From Rhipicephalus microplus (lineage: Eukaryota > Arthropoda > Arachnida > Ixodida > Ixodidae): a stretch of 64,000 bases of DNA. The stretch spans positions 5,743,501 through 5,807,500 of the forward strand of contig NW_027464603.1 of the NCBI RefSeq assembly GCF_043290135.1, given 5' to 3'. Under the pieces are notes generated by a model. That model worked only from the letters and a program-made list of their open reading frames with translations, was not told the DNA's origin and did not search any database. The position numbers and the translations under genes are program-made. Positions 10,939 to 22,419 of the stretch are shown piece after piece; position 1 is the stretch's first letter; the number at the start of each line of letters is the position of its first letter.

Positions 10939-11692
10939 GAAGATATACGTCTTTTTTCGTTATCTTGTTCAGTTTGTGGTAGTCGACGCAGAATCGTAGT
11001 GAAGCATCTTTCTTTTTAATGGGAACCACTGGTAACGACCGAGGACTAGTCGATGCTTGAATTACGTCGTCGTCGAGCATTTGTTTCGCTTGATGACGGA
11101 TGGCATCCTGCTCCTTATGCGACACGCGGTAAGCATGTTGGTGCACGGGTTGGACGTTGGGCTCAGTGATAATTCTGCGCTTCATCAGAGGAGTCTGCCG
11201 GACTTTCGAAGTAGTGGCAAAACAGTCACTAAAGGATGAGAGGAGACTGAGGAGCCTTATCCTCTCGGGTTCGTCTAACTGGCGATTGACGTTGAGGCGA
11301 CTCGTCACGTCCGTATCGCAACTGTTCTCAGTCGAGATTGTCTTAATCAAAGGGAAGGCGTCCAAATCATCCAATGCCTCTAAGTAAGCTATAGTTGTGC
11401 GTTTCGCAAAATGCCTGGGTTTGCCACTGAAGTTCGTATCTAAAACCGTAGTCTGGCCATTTCGGAGTTGAACGAGACTTCGACCAATGGCCATCTCCCG
11501 ATCAAGCAATGACGTCAGGTTACTTTCGGCGATGCCAGTAATTGACTGCTCCCGTGGACACTCAACAAGCACGAAGATAATATTGCGAGGTGGCAACGTG
11601 ACGAAATCATTGACTATGCGTAAGGCCACGCCGCAACGCTTGTTCTCGATGTCGCGATCTGGAGAAACAAAGTTAGAAAAACTGACGAACAA
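10939..11692 (-). pseudogene. Gypsy B RT N-terminal half
   Basis: Minus-strand frame of about 250 codons. It starts with a protease-RT linker (CGVALRIVNDFVTLPPRN), then RT fingers with RRIITEPNVQPVHQHAYRVS, LPVVPIKKKDASLRFCVDY and HKLNKITKKDVYLL, where it ends at the gypsy C insertion. The continuation PHIDD... is on the other side of C at 6529, so the two fragments are one gene split by insertion. Confidence 0.88.
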
Positions 11693-11699
11693 TCACGCA

Positions 11700-12016
11700 G
11701 ATTAATTATCGCTCCATACTATTGCAGAAAATCCATGCCCAAAATGACCGGCCGAGAACAATTGGGCAGTACAAGAAATGGTGCTACAAAATCCGAAGCA
11801 CAGATCTCAAGCCTGGCGGTGCACCTTCCTATAGGAGATACAAGGTGTCCTCCAGTGGTGATTAGCTGAGGGCCATCCTACGTTGTCAGCACCTTGTGTA
11901 GACGGGTGGTCGATGAAGAACTCATCACCGAGTAATCAGCTCCCGTGTTGACAAGCGCAGTCACCGGATAACTGTCGACGGAAACGGTAATGGCTACGGA
12001 CGTTCTGTTGACGGTT
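11700..12016 (-). pseudogene. Gypsy B aspartic protease, Asp lost
   Basis: The minus strand reads VDSYPVTALVNTGADYSVM. This is the retropepsin active-site segment with the catalytic Asp replaced by Asn (codon 11947-11949, aac). The preceding codon gtc gives gtcaac, which would come from gtcgac by a CpG transition. The frame connects the zinc-knuckle region upstream and the RT linker downstream but is interrupted by stops. Confidence 0.75.
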
Positions 12017-12772
12017 TCACAAACAGGCTTTAACGGCACAACGTAAGGCAGCGGCGGTGGGTATTTGTCGATTTGCGTGACAGCGGCCGGAGTTCGCCGT
12101 TTTCAGTTTCCCCGGCGTGGGCTTGCACCACTGACACCAGGCGGGTCGGGCGCGGTGCGTTGATGCGGACGGACGGGGTGATGGTGACCGTGACTGTCGT
12201 CGTGGCAGGACAGGAGCGTGATGGTTACCTTCCAAGTAGTCTGCAATTTCTTGCGGGCGCTCACCATAGCGTGGACAATGGGCATCTGGGTGAATTTCGC
12301 GTAGGCCTATTCGTTGGTAGTAACAGTCGCGGTACATGTGTCCAACTTCGCCACAATGATAGCACAAGGGACGATTGTCGGGTGCACGCCAGACGGTGCA
12401 GTTCCGCGGGCCAGGACGAAAATTGTCCTGAGAAAGTAGGCGATAGGCTGGACTTGGAAAGCGTCTGGTGGTCCCAACAGGTGGCTAAGCGAAATGTGCC
12501 GTCGACGGCGTAAAAACGCGTAGGGCATCCGCGTAGGAAAGCGTGAGAGGTTCGACTTGCGATGGTGGTGAAATATGAACGAACTGCCTGATTTTGTTAC
12601 GAAAGACGTCCGTAAGAGAAGCGCTACTGGGAGGAGAGGCTGCATCAGATTTCAGAAGTTCTTCGCGTAGAACTTTCTGTATGAGTTCAGTGAGGAACTC
12701 CCTGTTATCACCTCCTGGTACAAGCGAGCATGCAGAGGACATGGCCGTCTGACGCTCATACTGCGATAATCA
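12017..12772 (-). pseudogene. Gypsy B nucleocapsid and Gag C-terminal part
   Basis: A CCHC zinc knuckle is visible at the start of the 12367-12017 frame (CYHCGEVGHMYRDC), followed by a Ser/Pro/Arg-rich tail. Upstream frames 12742-12485 carry the Gag C-terminal linker (FLTELIQKVLREELL). Frameshifts divide the blocks. In a live relative it binds genomic RNA. Confidence 0.82.
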
Positions 12773-13477
12773 CTACCGAAGCATGCGCTCGGTTATTGTG
12801 GCCTCATGTATGAACTTCGACACAGTCTTAGGAGGGTTACGCACAAGGCCCGCGAAAAGATGCTCTTTTACGCCTCGAATTGGCAGGCGCACCTTCTTGT
12901 CTTCGGGCATGTGGGGGTCAGCACGTCGAAACAATCGCGACATCTCTTCGACAAACATGGTAACGCTCTCGTTCGTCATTTGAAAGCGCGAAGAAAGTGC
13001 CTGCTCCACTCTCTCTTTCTGTTCGGGGTTACTGAACACCTCGCATAGCTGTTGATGGAATTCCTGACAACTTGTGAATGGAGTTTCGTGGTTCTCGTAC
13101 CACACTAATGCCGCGTCTAAGATGGAGGTGTACACGGTCTTTAACTTACAGTGATTGTCCCCGTCGTTGATGGCAGCGGCCCAGTCGAAATGGTCAAGCC
13201 AGTCTTCGACATCCTCACCTGCATCGCCGTGAAATGGGTTGGGTGTGCGAGGCGTGTTGATGACACAGGGCACGCTAGTGAATGGTTCATGCTTGGTTTG
13301 GCTTGTGGACGGGGCAAACATTGTCCTCCCAGAACTTGCCAAACGGCCGTACTGTGGTGGTAGTCCTTGAAGGCGGCGGCTGCTTCGATGGATATCAGCA
13401 GACCCTGGTGCACTGGCGGTGGTTGCTTCTGGTTCAGGACCAGCAGGCATAAGACGTTGCAGTACTGTGCCCGGCAC
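12773..13477 (-). pseudogene. Gypsy B gag capsid region
   Basis: 234-codon minus-strand frame opening just inside the 5' LTR (MPGTVLQRLMPAGPEP). It carries the retrotransposon gag signature DVEDWLDHFDWAA, ALVWYENHE, SCQEFHQQLCEVFSNP and FQMTNESVTMFVEEMSRL. The same WYENHE signature occurs in gypsy E at 58.9 kb, so the two belong to related lineages. This segment itself is open, and the breaks come further downstream. Confidence 0.87.
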
Positions 13478-13488
13478 CTCCTCCAGTC

Positions 13489-13596
13489 TGTCGCGAGAGG
13501 AAACGATAGACAGGGACTCAAAGTGGGCGACTGTACTAAGCCACAGCAGTCATTCACTTCTTCGCTCTCTTCTTCAACCACTAACCAAGCGTGGCA
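13489..13596 (-). repeat. 5' LTR of gypsy B
   Basis: 108 bp, the partner of 3883-3992. On the minus strand it begins TGCCACGC and ends CGCGACA. A TGG occurs a few bases inside the element (gactggagg), but I could not assign a primer tRNA. Confidence 0.8.
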
Positions 13597-15715
13597 ATGT
13601 AGTTGTTTAGCTGTACAATTAGAAGAAGCTAAAATACACGCCGCCATTCTCGATGAGAAGCTTCTTAAGTTGTTTTTATGTATATTAAAGATGTTGATGT
13701 TTTTATTTTCAAACATGTTAAAAAAGCAGGAATAGAGTGTTCAAGTCTTCTCAATACATGATTAGATCGCAAATAAGGAGCGAAACAGGAAGGCTTTTTT
13801 CGAATGTCATAATGGGGTTGTGTGATTTTTCTGAGGTTACACAGTTTAAGAAAAGAAGCGTTGTTTGATAGCAAGCTTTGTTTGTATTTCATAACGTTAA
13901 ATCCCTGTGTGTGATTGATCGGTAAAATGTTATATTCTCTGAATAAATCACTTTTAAGTGCGTCGTATGGTACGTTTGCATTACGACAAATTTCTTTTTT
14001 CTGCAGTAAAAATATTTTGTTTCGATTTACTTTTGATGCATCTGCCCACACTAGACTACAATAGTTTATGTCAGATGAAAACAATGTGATAAAGAGTAAA
14101 AGTTTAATGCTTACAGGAAGCATCTGTCGAAGTTTAGAGAGTGTACCACACGTTTAGCTATATTTCTAGTTACTTTATTAACGTGCTCTCCCGAATTAGG
14201 ATTTTCATTAAAAATTATTCCTAATAATATAACTTCTTTGACAACCTCCATTTTGTGGCCCTAGGTGTATACCCAAACCACGACAGACAGCCTTCTGAAC
14301 CGGTGCGAATACGTCAGCTTTAGATTTTTTTCTGTTGATCATTAAATAATTTGCAGTACTCCGTATGAAGATGTCGTTAAGAATGTTGTTGGCTGTGTCT
14401 GCAAGCTTACCGAAATCATTACCATGAAAAAATATACTAGTGTCATCTCCATAAACTACAAAGACCGCATATTTGCTGACACTTTTTATGTCGTTTATAT
14501 AAATACTAAACAGTAGGGGTCCTAATATGCTGCCCTGAGGTACACCTGACGTTATGGTTAGTTCGGAAGATTCGCTGTCATTTATAACTACAGATTGCTT
14601 TCTTTGTGATAAATGCAATTTAAAAAATTCAAGTAGGGTTCCGCGAAAACCATATTGACGCTATTTTGTATACAGTATTTTGTGGTTGATTCTGTAGAAT
14701 GCTTTGGAATAGTCAATAAGAACACACAGTGTTAACAGATTCTTTTCAAATAAGTTAAGTATGAGTTCCTTTTGTGAGAGGAGAGCCAGTTCCGTAGACA
14801 TGCCCTGTCGGAAGCCGAATTGATGCAGTGATAATATAGAGTACTTTTCACAAAAAGACATGCCACGTTGAGATATAATTTTCTCTTGCCTTTTAATTAT
14901 AACAGAAAGTATGGAGATAGGACGATCATTAGAAAAGATATTTCGGTCACAAGATTTGTATAAGACACTAACTCTCGCATAATTCATTATTTTAGAACAA
15001 CTCGCGTAGATAAGCAGGTATTAAACACATGGGTAAGAAATGGTAACAAAAGATCAAGTGCTGCTTTATTGGCCTAATTTGTAGGTCATCTATGTCCCGA
15101 GCAGTAGTGTTTTTGGTGACATAAATACAGACAATACTTCTTCAAGAGTTGTGTTTAAAAATATGCCGTGCTCAGGTTTGGCACACCTAGAAAGTCCCTT
15201 AATTCGCTATAACAGGCACCAGAAGGGTTTGATAAATCGGAGGACACCAGCGTCGTGAGGTACACGTTAAATTTATTAGCAAGACTTCCCCTTTTACTAT
15301 CTTATTATCTATGTTTAACTCAAGTGCGTTGTCTCGAGAGCAACGACTATTTAGAAGCTTATTTATTTCTTGCCAAAGCACGTCACCACGAGTGCTAACC
15401 CTCTTGAGGAGAGCTTCATGGTACGCATCTTCATTTTTTCTCAGGTGCCTCGTTACTAAATTTCTGTACCGCTTGAATTCCGAAAGATCGTTATGGTGTC
15501 TTGTTTTCATGAATTTTGCGTACAGTAGATTTTTTTTCTTAATCAATTCCAGACATTGTCGCGTAATCCATTGTTCCCGACCTTTCTTGATGGTTTTGAT
15601 CGTTTGTTTTTTAAAGCACTTATGGTAAGTTTTTGTTACAAGGCACATGAATATTTTATACGCCTCATTAGCGTAAACTGATTTATAGACAGGATTCCAA
15701 CGAATCTGGGTAATT
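13597..15715 (-). pseudogene. LINE reverse transcriptase, 5'-truncated and broken
   Basis: Non-LTR RT on the minus strand. From the 5' side: linker frame 15648-15199 (REQWITRQCLELIKKKNLLY), RT frame 14987-14661 (NDRPISILSVI, HQFGFRQGMSTELAL, CVLIDYSKAFYRINH), RT frame 14618-14208 (SGVPQGSILGPLLFSIYIND, YGDDTSIFF) and a post-RT frame 14123-13665 (NYCSLVWADASKVNRNKIF). YGDD replaces the more usual Y/F-A-D-D of the clade. Frameshifts separate every block, and the endonuclease is missing, so the copy is 5'-truncated near 15715. The 3' UTR resumes at 3882 beyond gypsy B. Likely CR1/L2/Jockey-like. Confidence 0.85.
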
Positions 15716-16164
15716 AATCACAACTAATCTGGGCCCAGAGGGTGTCAAGATCTCGATGGGCTGAGGTTTGTCGCCACAGTCCAGAGAGATCAGCGCTGAC
15801 GTCAGCTCTGATGAAGACTTTCCTTGATGAAGTAGTGACCACCTGCTTTATTTTGGCTCAACAGACGTGACATATGCACAGGAAAACACGACCACTCATC
15901 TAGTGAGCGCCAGACAATGCCGTGAAACCCCACCGTGCAATTTTAACCTTTTACAAATAATAAAAAGGATCACACTAGTTATTCTAAGTTCTTCTCTTAG
16001 GTTTGTGTGAAACAGAATAACAACACTAGAACCACGCCCAACCAGAAGCCTTGGATAGCAGTGTCTTCACTGTATTCACCACGAGTTCAACGAACTCTCA
16101 AAAGAACAAAATAAAGAAAACCCTAATCAATGGCCCTCGTTTAGGCCAGGAAAAAATTGCAGAA
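15716..16164. other. Unassigned, between LINE and element A RNase H remnant
   Basis: Lies downstream (minus strand) of the RNase H remnant of element A. It contains an AATAAA-type signal on the minus strand near 15855. Possibly non-coding 3' sequence of element A. Confidence 0.35.
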
Positions 16165-16320
16165 CTCTCAAGAATGCCGTTGGCGTCAGGCACAGCGACT
16201 CAAACCATCACCATTGCCATTGAGCACCCCCTTTTTGTGGCGTATGTCAAACGTATACTGCTGAAAAACAAGGCTCTAGTGCAGAAAGAGGCCATTCTTA
16301 GAGAATCAGGGCAGTAGCTC
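16165..16320 (-). pseudogene. Element A RNase H tail remnant
   Basis: The minus-strand frame reads SLVFQQYTFDIRHKKG followed by GVLNGNGDGLSRC, the characteristic end of Ty3/gypsy RNase H (the FDIRxxKGxxNxxADxLSR pattern, with Ala replaced by Gly). Stops lie on both sides. It is in the right orientation and order to be part of element A, downstream of its gag-like region. Most of the rest of pol is unrecognisable or deleted. Confidence 0.65.
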
Positions 16321-17190
16321 CGAAAGAGGACAATCCTCCACTTCTACAAAACTCAGTTGGTAATCTCCTAAGCTTGTTTTCGAGTTGCCTTCACTAAGCT
16401 TTTTCTGCCAACGTAAAACGGGATACTTGCGAAATAACGAAAAGCTCAATAACGAATAATTCTCGCATGAGTTCAGTTTAGGCACAAAGAAAAACTTAAG
16501 CCTTTGTGTCAGCTGTCTGTGCACGCTATAACCAAAGCTGAAGCGCAAATGTTACTCACGTTCCAGTAAGACACACCTTGACAGACTCAAATCATTTACA
16601 CTAGATTCAGCTGCATCTTATAACTGTCCGAAATTTTCTCCAACTTCGCCTTTTGGTAACGTGTAACGCACCGCTTAAACTATTGCACGATAATTCAGTA
16701 TTCTATTTAAACAAAAGTGACGAAAATAAACTTTGCGTAAGCCTTGTTCTTTTAATGTTGCCCTTATCATGCCAGCACCTCGTATAAAGAACGCACTGGG
16801 TTCCTTTGGGCGTATTGGCTCTACTCTACTCGCATTTATTGAGCGTTGTAACATTTCACGACTAAACATACGCCTCCGTAGCATCTAAATTATTCTAAGC
16901 ACGCATTTGATTATAAATGTACAACAACCCGTATTTAGCATGAACCCTTGAAACCAGTCTTTGTTATTTTATCAAACCTTACATACAAAAGAAAATTTAC
17001 TTCAAAGTTTCAAAAGTGGAAGAATATTCAAATATTTTCCTTCCAGAATCTCTAGGTCACATTCTGTGAAAAGCTTCCAGCTTACCTTCACGCTTTCAGT
17101 CTTGCACGTGGTGGTCGTTTTCTCTGTGGCTTTCGCGATTGCCAGAGGCCACAATGAGTGCGAGCTCCTAGCCCAACTTTGCTATCTCAC
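16321..17190. other. Unassigned, probably decayed element A interior
   Basis: Short minus-strand frames at 16306-16548 and 16675-16884 show no domain. Position between gag-like and RNase H remnants suggests degraded pol. Confidence 0.3.
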
Positions 17191-17191
17191 T

Positions 17192-18775
17192 TCATTCGTG
17201 ACATTCGCCAGCTTTCTTCGTGACACCGGAGATTCCTGAAGTGGGGGAGGGGCAACTCGCCATTGCCTTTTGGTGTTTGCTTCCACCCTTGAATATAGGA
17301 CTCTCAGCCTTTCTTTTAGTAACTTGGGGACATCGTTGTCGACGCAAACCTGTTCTTTTCAACCGTGACTTCCTTTTTGGGGATGCGTGTTCCTTTTCGC
17401 TTCTCCTCTCTTGCCAATTTCGCCAGACCCTACGCGTCAAAGTACCCTTTATTTAATTGCCCAATGGCCAACCTTTCCGTTTTCGCTGCGGCGTGCTTTC
17501 TGCCTCCAAGTTTTGTAGTGCCGCGCATTTGCGCGCTTCGTTCTTTTGCGGTAACGCTTACGTACAACCTTTCTTTGGTTGTTGCAAACTTCCCCAGTTG
17601 CGTCATCGGCAATCTTACAATTTAGATGTGCCTGTGCACACCTGAACTGTAATTTTTTCGCTCTATTGCGCTGTCGGGCCAGTTTCTTGGTGCTACCCCT
17701 CACAAAACCGCATGCTGGGTGCTTCACAGATTTGAACTCTTGGAAACTCGCATCCTCCTCAACTTCCGTATAGTTTTTAGCGTCCGGCCGATCGTTTACG
17801 TGCCGCTGCATCAGGCATGTCTCTAACACCACACAAGCTCTATTCATGCTGCTGGGATTAAACTGTCCCTCAAAACGATCTTTCACCGAACCTGTTCCTG
17901 TTTGTACACCTTCGAACGCCTCGCAATTCATTTTCTCACCCTCTGAGGCATTTCCCACGCTATCTGTAGGAAGTACTTTCAACGGTAGCTCGCCCTCTCT
18001 GGCAGTACTGTCGGGTTTCAGTAGCGTTATGTCTTCGCTACATTTAGGACTACCTTTGTCGTCCCCTCTTTTAACGACCAAAAAGTAATTCCCCTGCTGA
18101 GGCTCGAGCGTGGTCTCCAACTCATCATTCGGTTCAATGACCCCATCAGGTCGACTGGAACTAGCCTAGGTCTCACATGGAACACCTCTTGGACTTTTTA
18201 CAGTTTGCATATCAGCCACCGTCCCACTCTCTACATGCACTACGTTCACAGCATCAGAGAGTCGCGTACCCTCCCTCGGCGCAATTTCACTAACAACGAC
18301 CTGTTGCTCTTTTCTCTCCGCAGAAGGGTCACTTTGCACGCCGCACTCATAGAGACGCGTACATTTCTCGGGTGGTACCTAGCAAACAGTGGCTTTCTTG
18401 GCGACTTCACACTGCACCGTACTCGCCATTTCACCACACCTTTCAGGCTCTATACATTCTGAATATATACACGACGAAAGACGCTTCCGATGCTGTGCCC
18501 TAGTTTCACGATTACTTCTTTCAATGTCTTCGTCTAATGCTCGCATTTCAGCCTCGTGTCTACATATTCTTTCGGCTTCTTCTTCCTCTTCTCTCTGTGC
18601 TTCTGTCTCATTTTTCTGTGGAATGCTATCGACATACTCTAAACGTTCTCATCACTTGTCCCTATCCTGACAATCCGCTCGATCAGTTCTTTTCTGTTTG
18701 GGTGTCCAACACATCTAGTTTCAGTTCCTCTGCGATCGCTAGCAATACGGGTTTTCGAAGAGCTTTCAGATTCAT
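17192..18775 (-). pseudogene. Element A gag-like protein, broken
   Basis: On the minus strand an ATG at 18775 starts MNLKALRKPVLLAIAEELKL, a short SAP-like helical start I recall from tick gypsy Gag proteins. A Glu/Arg-rich coiled segment follows (EEEEAERICRHEAEMRALDE), then an acidic middle (frame 18120-17449) and a very basic tail (RKRYRKRTKRANARHYKTW, and frame 17440-17192). Stops and a frameshift interrupt it. The function of the basic tail is unknown; nucleic-acid binding is only a guess. It sits downstream of the leader of the 5' LTR at 19448. Confidence 0.65.
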
Positions 18776-18925
18776 GACTGCTTGCGGTAACACGCTTTCT
18801 GTTTCACGAGTAATTTTTGACTTGAAGCTAATTACCAAGACAACAAAGACAGCCCTAGTTTTCTGCCTGGCCTCGAGTTACTTGTTACCTATTATGCAAA
18901 AGCTTCCTTAGGCTCTTACACGGAA

Positions 18926-19133
18926 TCCTGTTCTGTCACTGTTGACTTTGCCATCAGCCACAGAATATAGCTTCTACAAGCTATCTCACAATTATCTTCC
19001 TGACGCAAGGGGTTTTTTAACCCTATGACCAAAACAGCTCTGTCGCTGTTAACCTTGCCGTCCCCCGCAGACTATAGATTAATCAAGCTATCTCGCAATA
19101 TGCCTGACGCCAGTTACACAATGACCAAAAGGT
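18926..19133 (-). repeat. Two ~100-bp tandem units in element A leader
   Basis: 18926-19032 and 19033-19133 align unit to unit, sharing gttctgtcactgtt / gctctgtcgctgtt, caagctatctc, and atgaccaaaa at the end of each. They lie in the non-coding leader. Confidence 0.65.
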
Positions 19134-19260
19134 TATTCTACTTACCAGCTTTTACTCACAAATTAGTGAATGCCTGGTAAAGTTTACCAGAGAAAGTCGG
19201 CACTCAACTTGCTCGCAGTCATGCCTCCAGCGTAATCCATCTCAGAAGCGCATTCCGGTT

Positions 19261-19405
19261 GCCTCTCGCAGTCGATGTCCTCGTGTCATCCAAGGAGTGT
19301 CGTTCGACTGCCTCTCAAGTTGATGAGCTCGGAGCATCCGACCGTTGTCGTCCAATTGCCTCTTGAAGTCGATGGGGTCATAGCACCTGACTGCTGTCGT
19401 CGACT
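19261..19405 (-). repeat. Three 48-49-bp tandem units near the primer site of element A
   Basis: Units start at 19261, 19310 and 19358 with gcctct, share the agtcgatg / agttgatg core, and end with tcg-act or tcc-aatt. A frame through them would encode a repeat of about 16 residues, but the region is probably non-coding leader. Confidence 0.65.
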
Positions 19406-19422
19406 CATTGCTACCTAGGTTG

Positions 19423-19442
19423 ACGCTATCCCACCGCTGCCA
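19423..19442 (-). promoter_or_regulatory. Putative primer-binding site of element A
   Basis: Minus-strand tggcagcggtgggatag begins about five bases after the LTR end. Position and TGG start fit a tRNA primer site, but I could not name the tRNA. Confidence 0.45.
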
Positions 19443-19447
19443 CCTGT

Positions 19448-20533
19448 TGTTGCGACTCCGGGCCCTGCGGGTCACCGTTTGGTAGCGGGCCCACGTACTA
19501 GGACCCGTGCTTGAACAAGTCAGATGAGACGCTTGTAATAACGACAACAATTTATTTACATGCTTAGTAACTGATAATTTGAAAGAGGGTGATTGAGTGA
19601 TCAAGTACGAGAAGTCAAGAACTGTACAGGAGAACTGATGAACTGTAGTATACAAAAGTCTTCCGGTTATATAGCGCCGCGTTGCCAAAAATCGGCGCAT
19701 TGTCAGCAGCTTCAGCCGATACCGCGCTTCATGGTCTAGGTGATCCACCAACGAAGGTGCGGAGAGACACCACAAAATGTACGTGGAGAGGGCACAGTCT
19801 ACACGATGTCCAAATATTGTCACAAACTCACTGCACCGACGTTTTGCACACGTCAACAAGATTTCCCACATGTCCGATGATCTTAACTGACCTTGCTCTC
19901 CAAGAACTCTTCTAGCAGTTGGGTGAGGTTCGAAAAACCAGCTCCCGGTACACGTGTGAAACTTGCTTGTAGGACATTGTAGCGGTCCACCAGCATATCG
20001 TCAAAACATGGCACTCCATTCAGCCGATCCTATGGAGAAAGAGAGAAGGAGGAGTGGTCGACTAATCGCTCGTCATCGAGGTGGGCTCCCGTAAGGGCTG
20101 CGGCAGATAGTGCCTTTTCCTTTACTTCCACCCCATATTCCATTCCTCGTTGTTTGCTAGAAGCTGCGGCTTAGTTGCGGATATCCGGGGTTCCGCTTCT
20201 CCTGGCAAGATGCAGCCACAACCAATTTTGTTTTAGCTTTCAGCCTCAACTGCAAATACCATGTTGGTTCCAATATTTTCAGATCCTCGGTGACCTCGAA
20301 AATGGCTGAGCTGCCTCCTTGTCTGCCTCGAAAGCCTTGCATAGAGTCGAGCTCACAATGGCGTGTTTTGCCTCGTGCATTTTTTTGCGCGAACCCGTCT
20401 AGGACCCCTCGTTTACATCATGCTGACAAGAAATCGACCCGTCTTGATGGCACATCCTCGCTTGAAATGCATTGAAATATTTTCGATCAGTTCACATGGG
20501 CCAAAAACTTCAATAGGAATTACGGTCATAACA
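19448..20533 (-). repeat. 5' LTR of element A
   Basis: Second copy of the 2229-3327 block. On the minus strand it runs TGTTATGACCG to GTCGCAACA. It shows an LTR layout: a TATA-like cgctatataacc at 19665-19676, AATAAA at 19552-19557, and an end about 100 bases later. Leader, gag-like and RNase H remnants follow on the same strand, so this is the 5' LTR. Confidence 0.78.
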
Positions 20534-22250
20534 CCAAGCATGCGCAAGTGTTGTCGCTTGCGGCTTAAGTGCTGAAAACATGGCGACCGAGGTTTCACGG
20601 CCAAGCATTTTTTTGGCGCAAGCCTCGCGTCAGTTTTCTCTGCACGAAGACACGTGTCCGAACATGTCTCCACAATGCCTCACCCTCGTGTCACGCCAGC
20701 ATATCTCATGGTGCTGAGGCAGTTGTCAATGGCCACCGATGACACCCACATTCCCGGCAGCTTGCGTTCGTTGGTGCTCGTTCACCACAACGCCGATTCG
20801 CAAAGGGTTGCAAGAGAGATATACACGGTACTATAGCAGGCGGCTTCTCGTTTACGCACTCGGCTGTTCTCTTTGTGTGATCGCCCTAGAGCCTGCTGGC
20901 AAGCGTACCCTCGGTTTGTCTTGCGGAGTTTCCCTGCCAGCCCGCACAGCCAGCAATTGTCGCACTGTGTGGTACCTTGGATAAGTAAATCCGTGTTTGT
21001 GGACAACCAGCCTCGAGTGCCATTTCAACGCCTGTCGGAGAGTGAACGAACCCGGCCGTAGCGGCTTTACGCGTGACCGCAGTGAAGAGCATGGCGTGCA
21101 TTCCAGGACACTTCTTAAAGTAATCCTATCGCAATCCTTCTCCACATCGTCCAATCTCCTTGTTGCAGACCTGGCCACTCGCACCTGCTCGTCAAGAGGG
21201 AGAACTGGTTCGTGCAGAACTTAGAGCTGTGTTGCAGAAGCTCTTCATAATGATCGGGCACCAAGAGATGTCCTGGGACCATGACCTTGCATTCTGTACT
21301 ATGTGTTTTTTCTTCTTAAGAAGGCCTAGCCTGGTTTCACCAAGTCTTTTACCACTTTAAAACTCGTACCCACTTTTGGCAGCGACAGCGCCTGCTTACA
21401 CTTTGACTGTGAAAGGAACTCGCAAGTGGTTCGTGAAACACCGAAATTGATCGCTGCGTTTCAAGGCCAGCTTTTTAGACCAAGGTCTGCTGTTTTCACA
21501 AGTAGAAGCCAGAAACCCGCTCAGACAGTGCACTTGCGGGTGGCTCAGTGGACTGGTTGTACCAACCCGGTTAAACGACGCGGATATTGCAAACGTAGAT
21601 AGAATACATCGTGTTCATAGAGGGAGGGTTATTAATGAAGACGCCATTACGGCATTGAAAAAGACCCTTTGTGATGGAATTGATAGTTAAAATGAGTGCC
21701 AGGTATGCATTTAGGTAAAAGTTCATAATGAAACAAGCCCAATATGCACCAAGACAGAATTGGCATAGGACGGAGTGCACTTGCTACAACCTAATATCTT
21801 AATACAAAGAGAGCGTTCTCCTATATCCATCGCACGAATACCGTAAAAACACCAGCAGCAATGCTAACGGTCGAAGACTCAAACACCCCCCCCCCCCACC
21901 AAACACAACGAGTGTGCCCATGCACCTCGTCGCGAGGCGACTTTCCCTTCACGACGCAGGAGCAGCTGCCACCATTCAGTAACGTTGAAAAATTGGCGAG
22001 TTGTTGATAGTTCATGTTTGTTTGTGCAGCAGTGCATAGAGACAAGACACAAAAGCAACGAAAAGGACACCACTGTACTTTATTCCTTATTCTGCAGAAA
22101 AACACGGTAATTATACAGCATGATAGGGTACCACGCGTAACCATGACGTTCAAGTTACAACACTTGTCGGTGATTTTGCATGAAAGGCATAAAAGATGGT
22201 GATGCTGCAGGAATAAGGGTAAAAACCAATCGTGGAACCGATGCAGAGTA
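20534..22250. other. Unassigned patchwork
   Basis: No ORF with a recognisable domain. It includes a C run at 21887-21898. The stretch 22040-22100 (agagacaagac, cactgtactttattcc) resembles the terminal parts of Penelope-like elements, but not strongly enough to call. Confidence 0.35.
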
Positions 22251-22419
22251 TTGCGACTGGTTCTGCGAAAGAGCGCAAGCGTTAAGGTGGTCCCCGTTCG
22301 GAATGGACAATCATAAGTTTAGAAGCATTCCAAACCAATCCATCATGGAACTTCAAAGCCTGGGATCCCACCGCAGACATAACGGTAAAATAACCTCCAT
22401 ACTCTTGTTTTTTTTTCAC

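Larger units (their letters stand above)
3883..13596 (-). mobile_element. Gypsy element B (Ty3-like), nested host of element C
   Basis: The element has short LTRs (13489-13596 as the 5' LTR, 3883-3992 as the 3' LTR), then gag, zinc knuckle, protease, RT, RNase H and integrase in canonical order on the minus strand. The RT is split at plus position 6535/10938 by gypsy C. Frameshifts, stops and changed catalytic codons make it non-functional. It sits in the 3' region of a LINE. Target duplication is not clean: acat on one side and atat on the other, minus strand. Confidence 0.88.

Noticed and set aside
13489..13596. Clean target duplication for gypsy B
   Set aside because: Flanking bases acat and atat (minus strand) match at three of four positions, which is not enough to claim.
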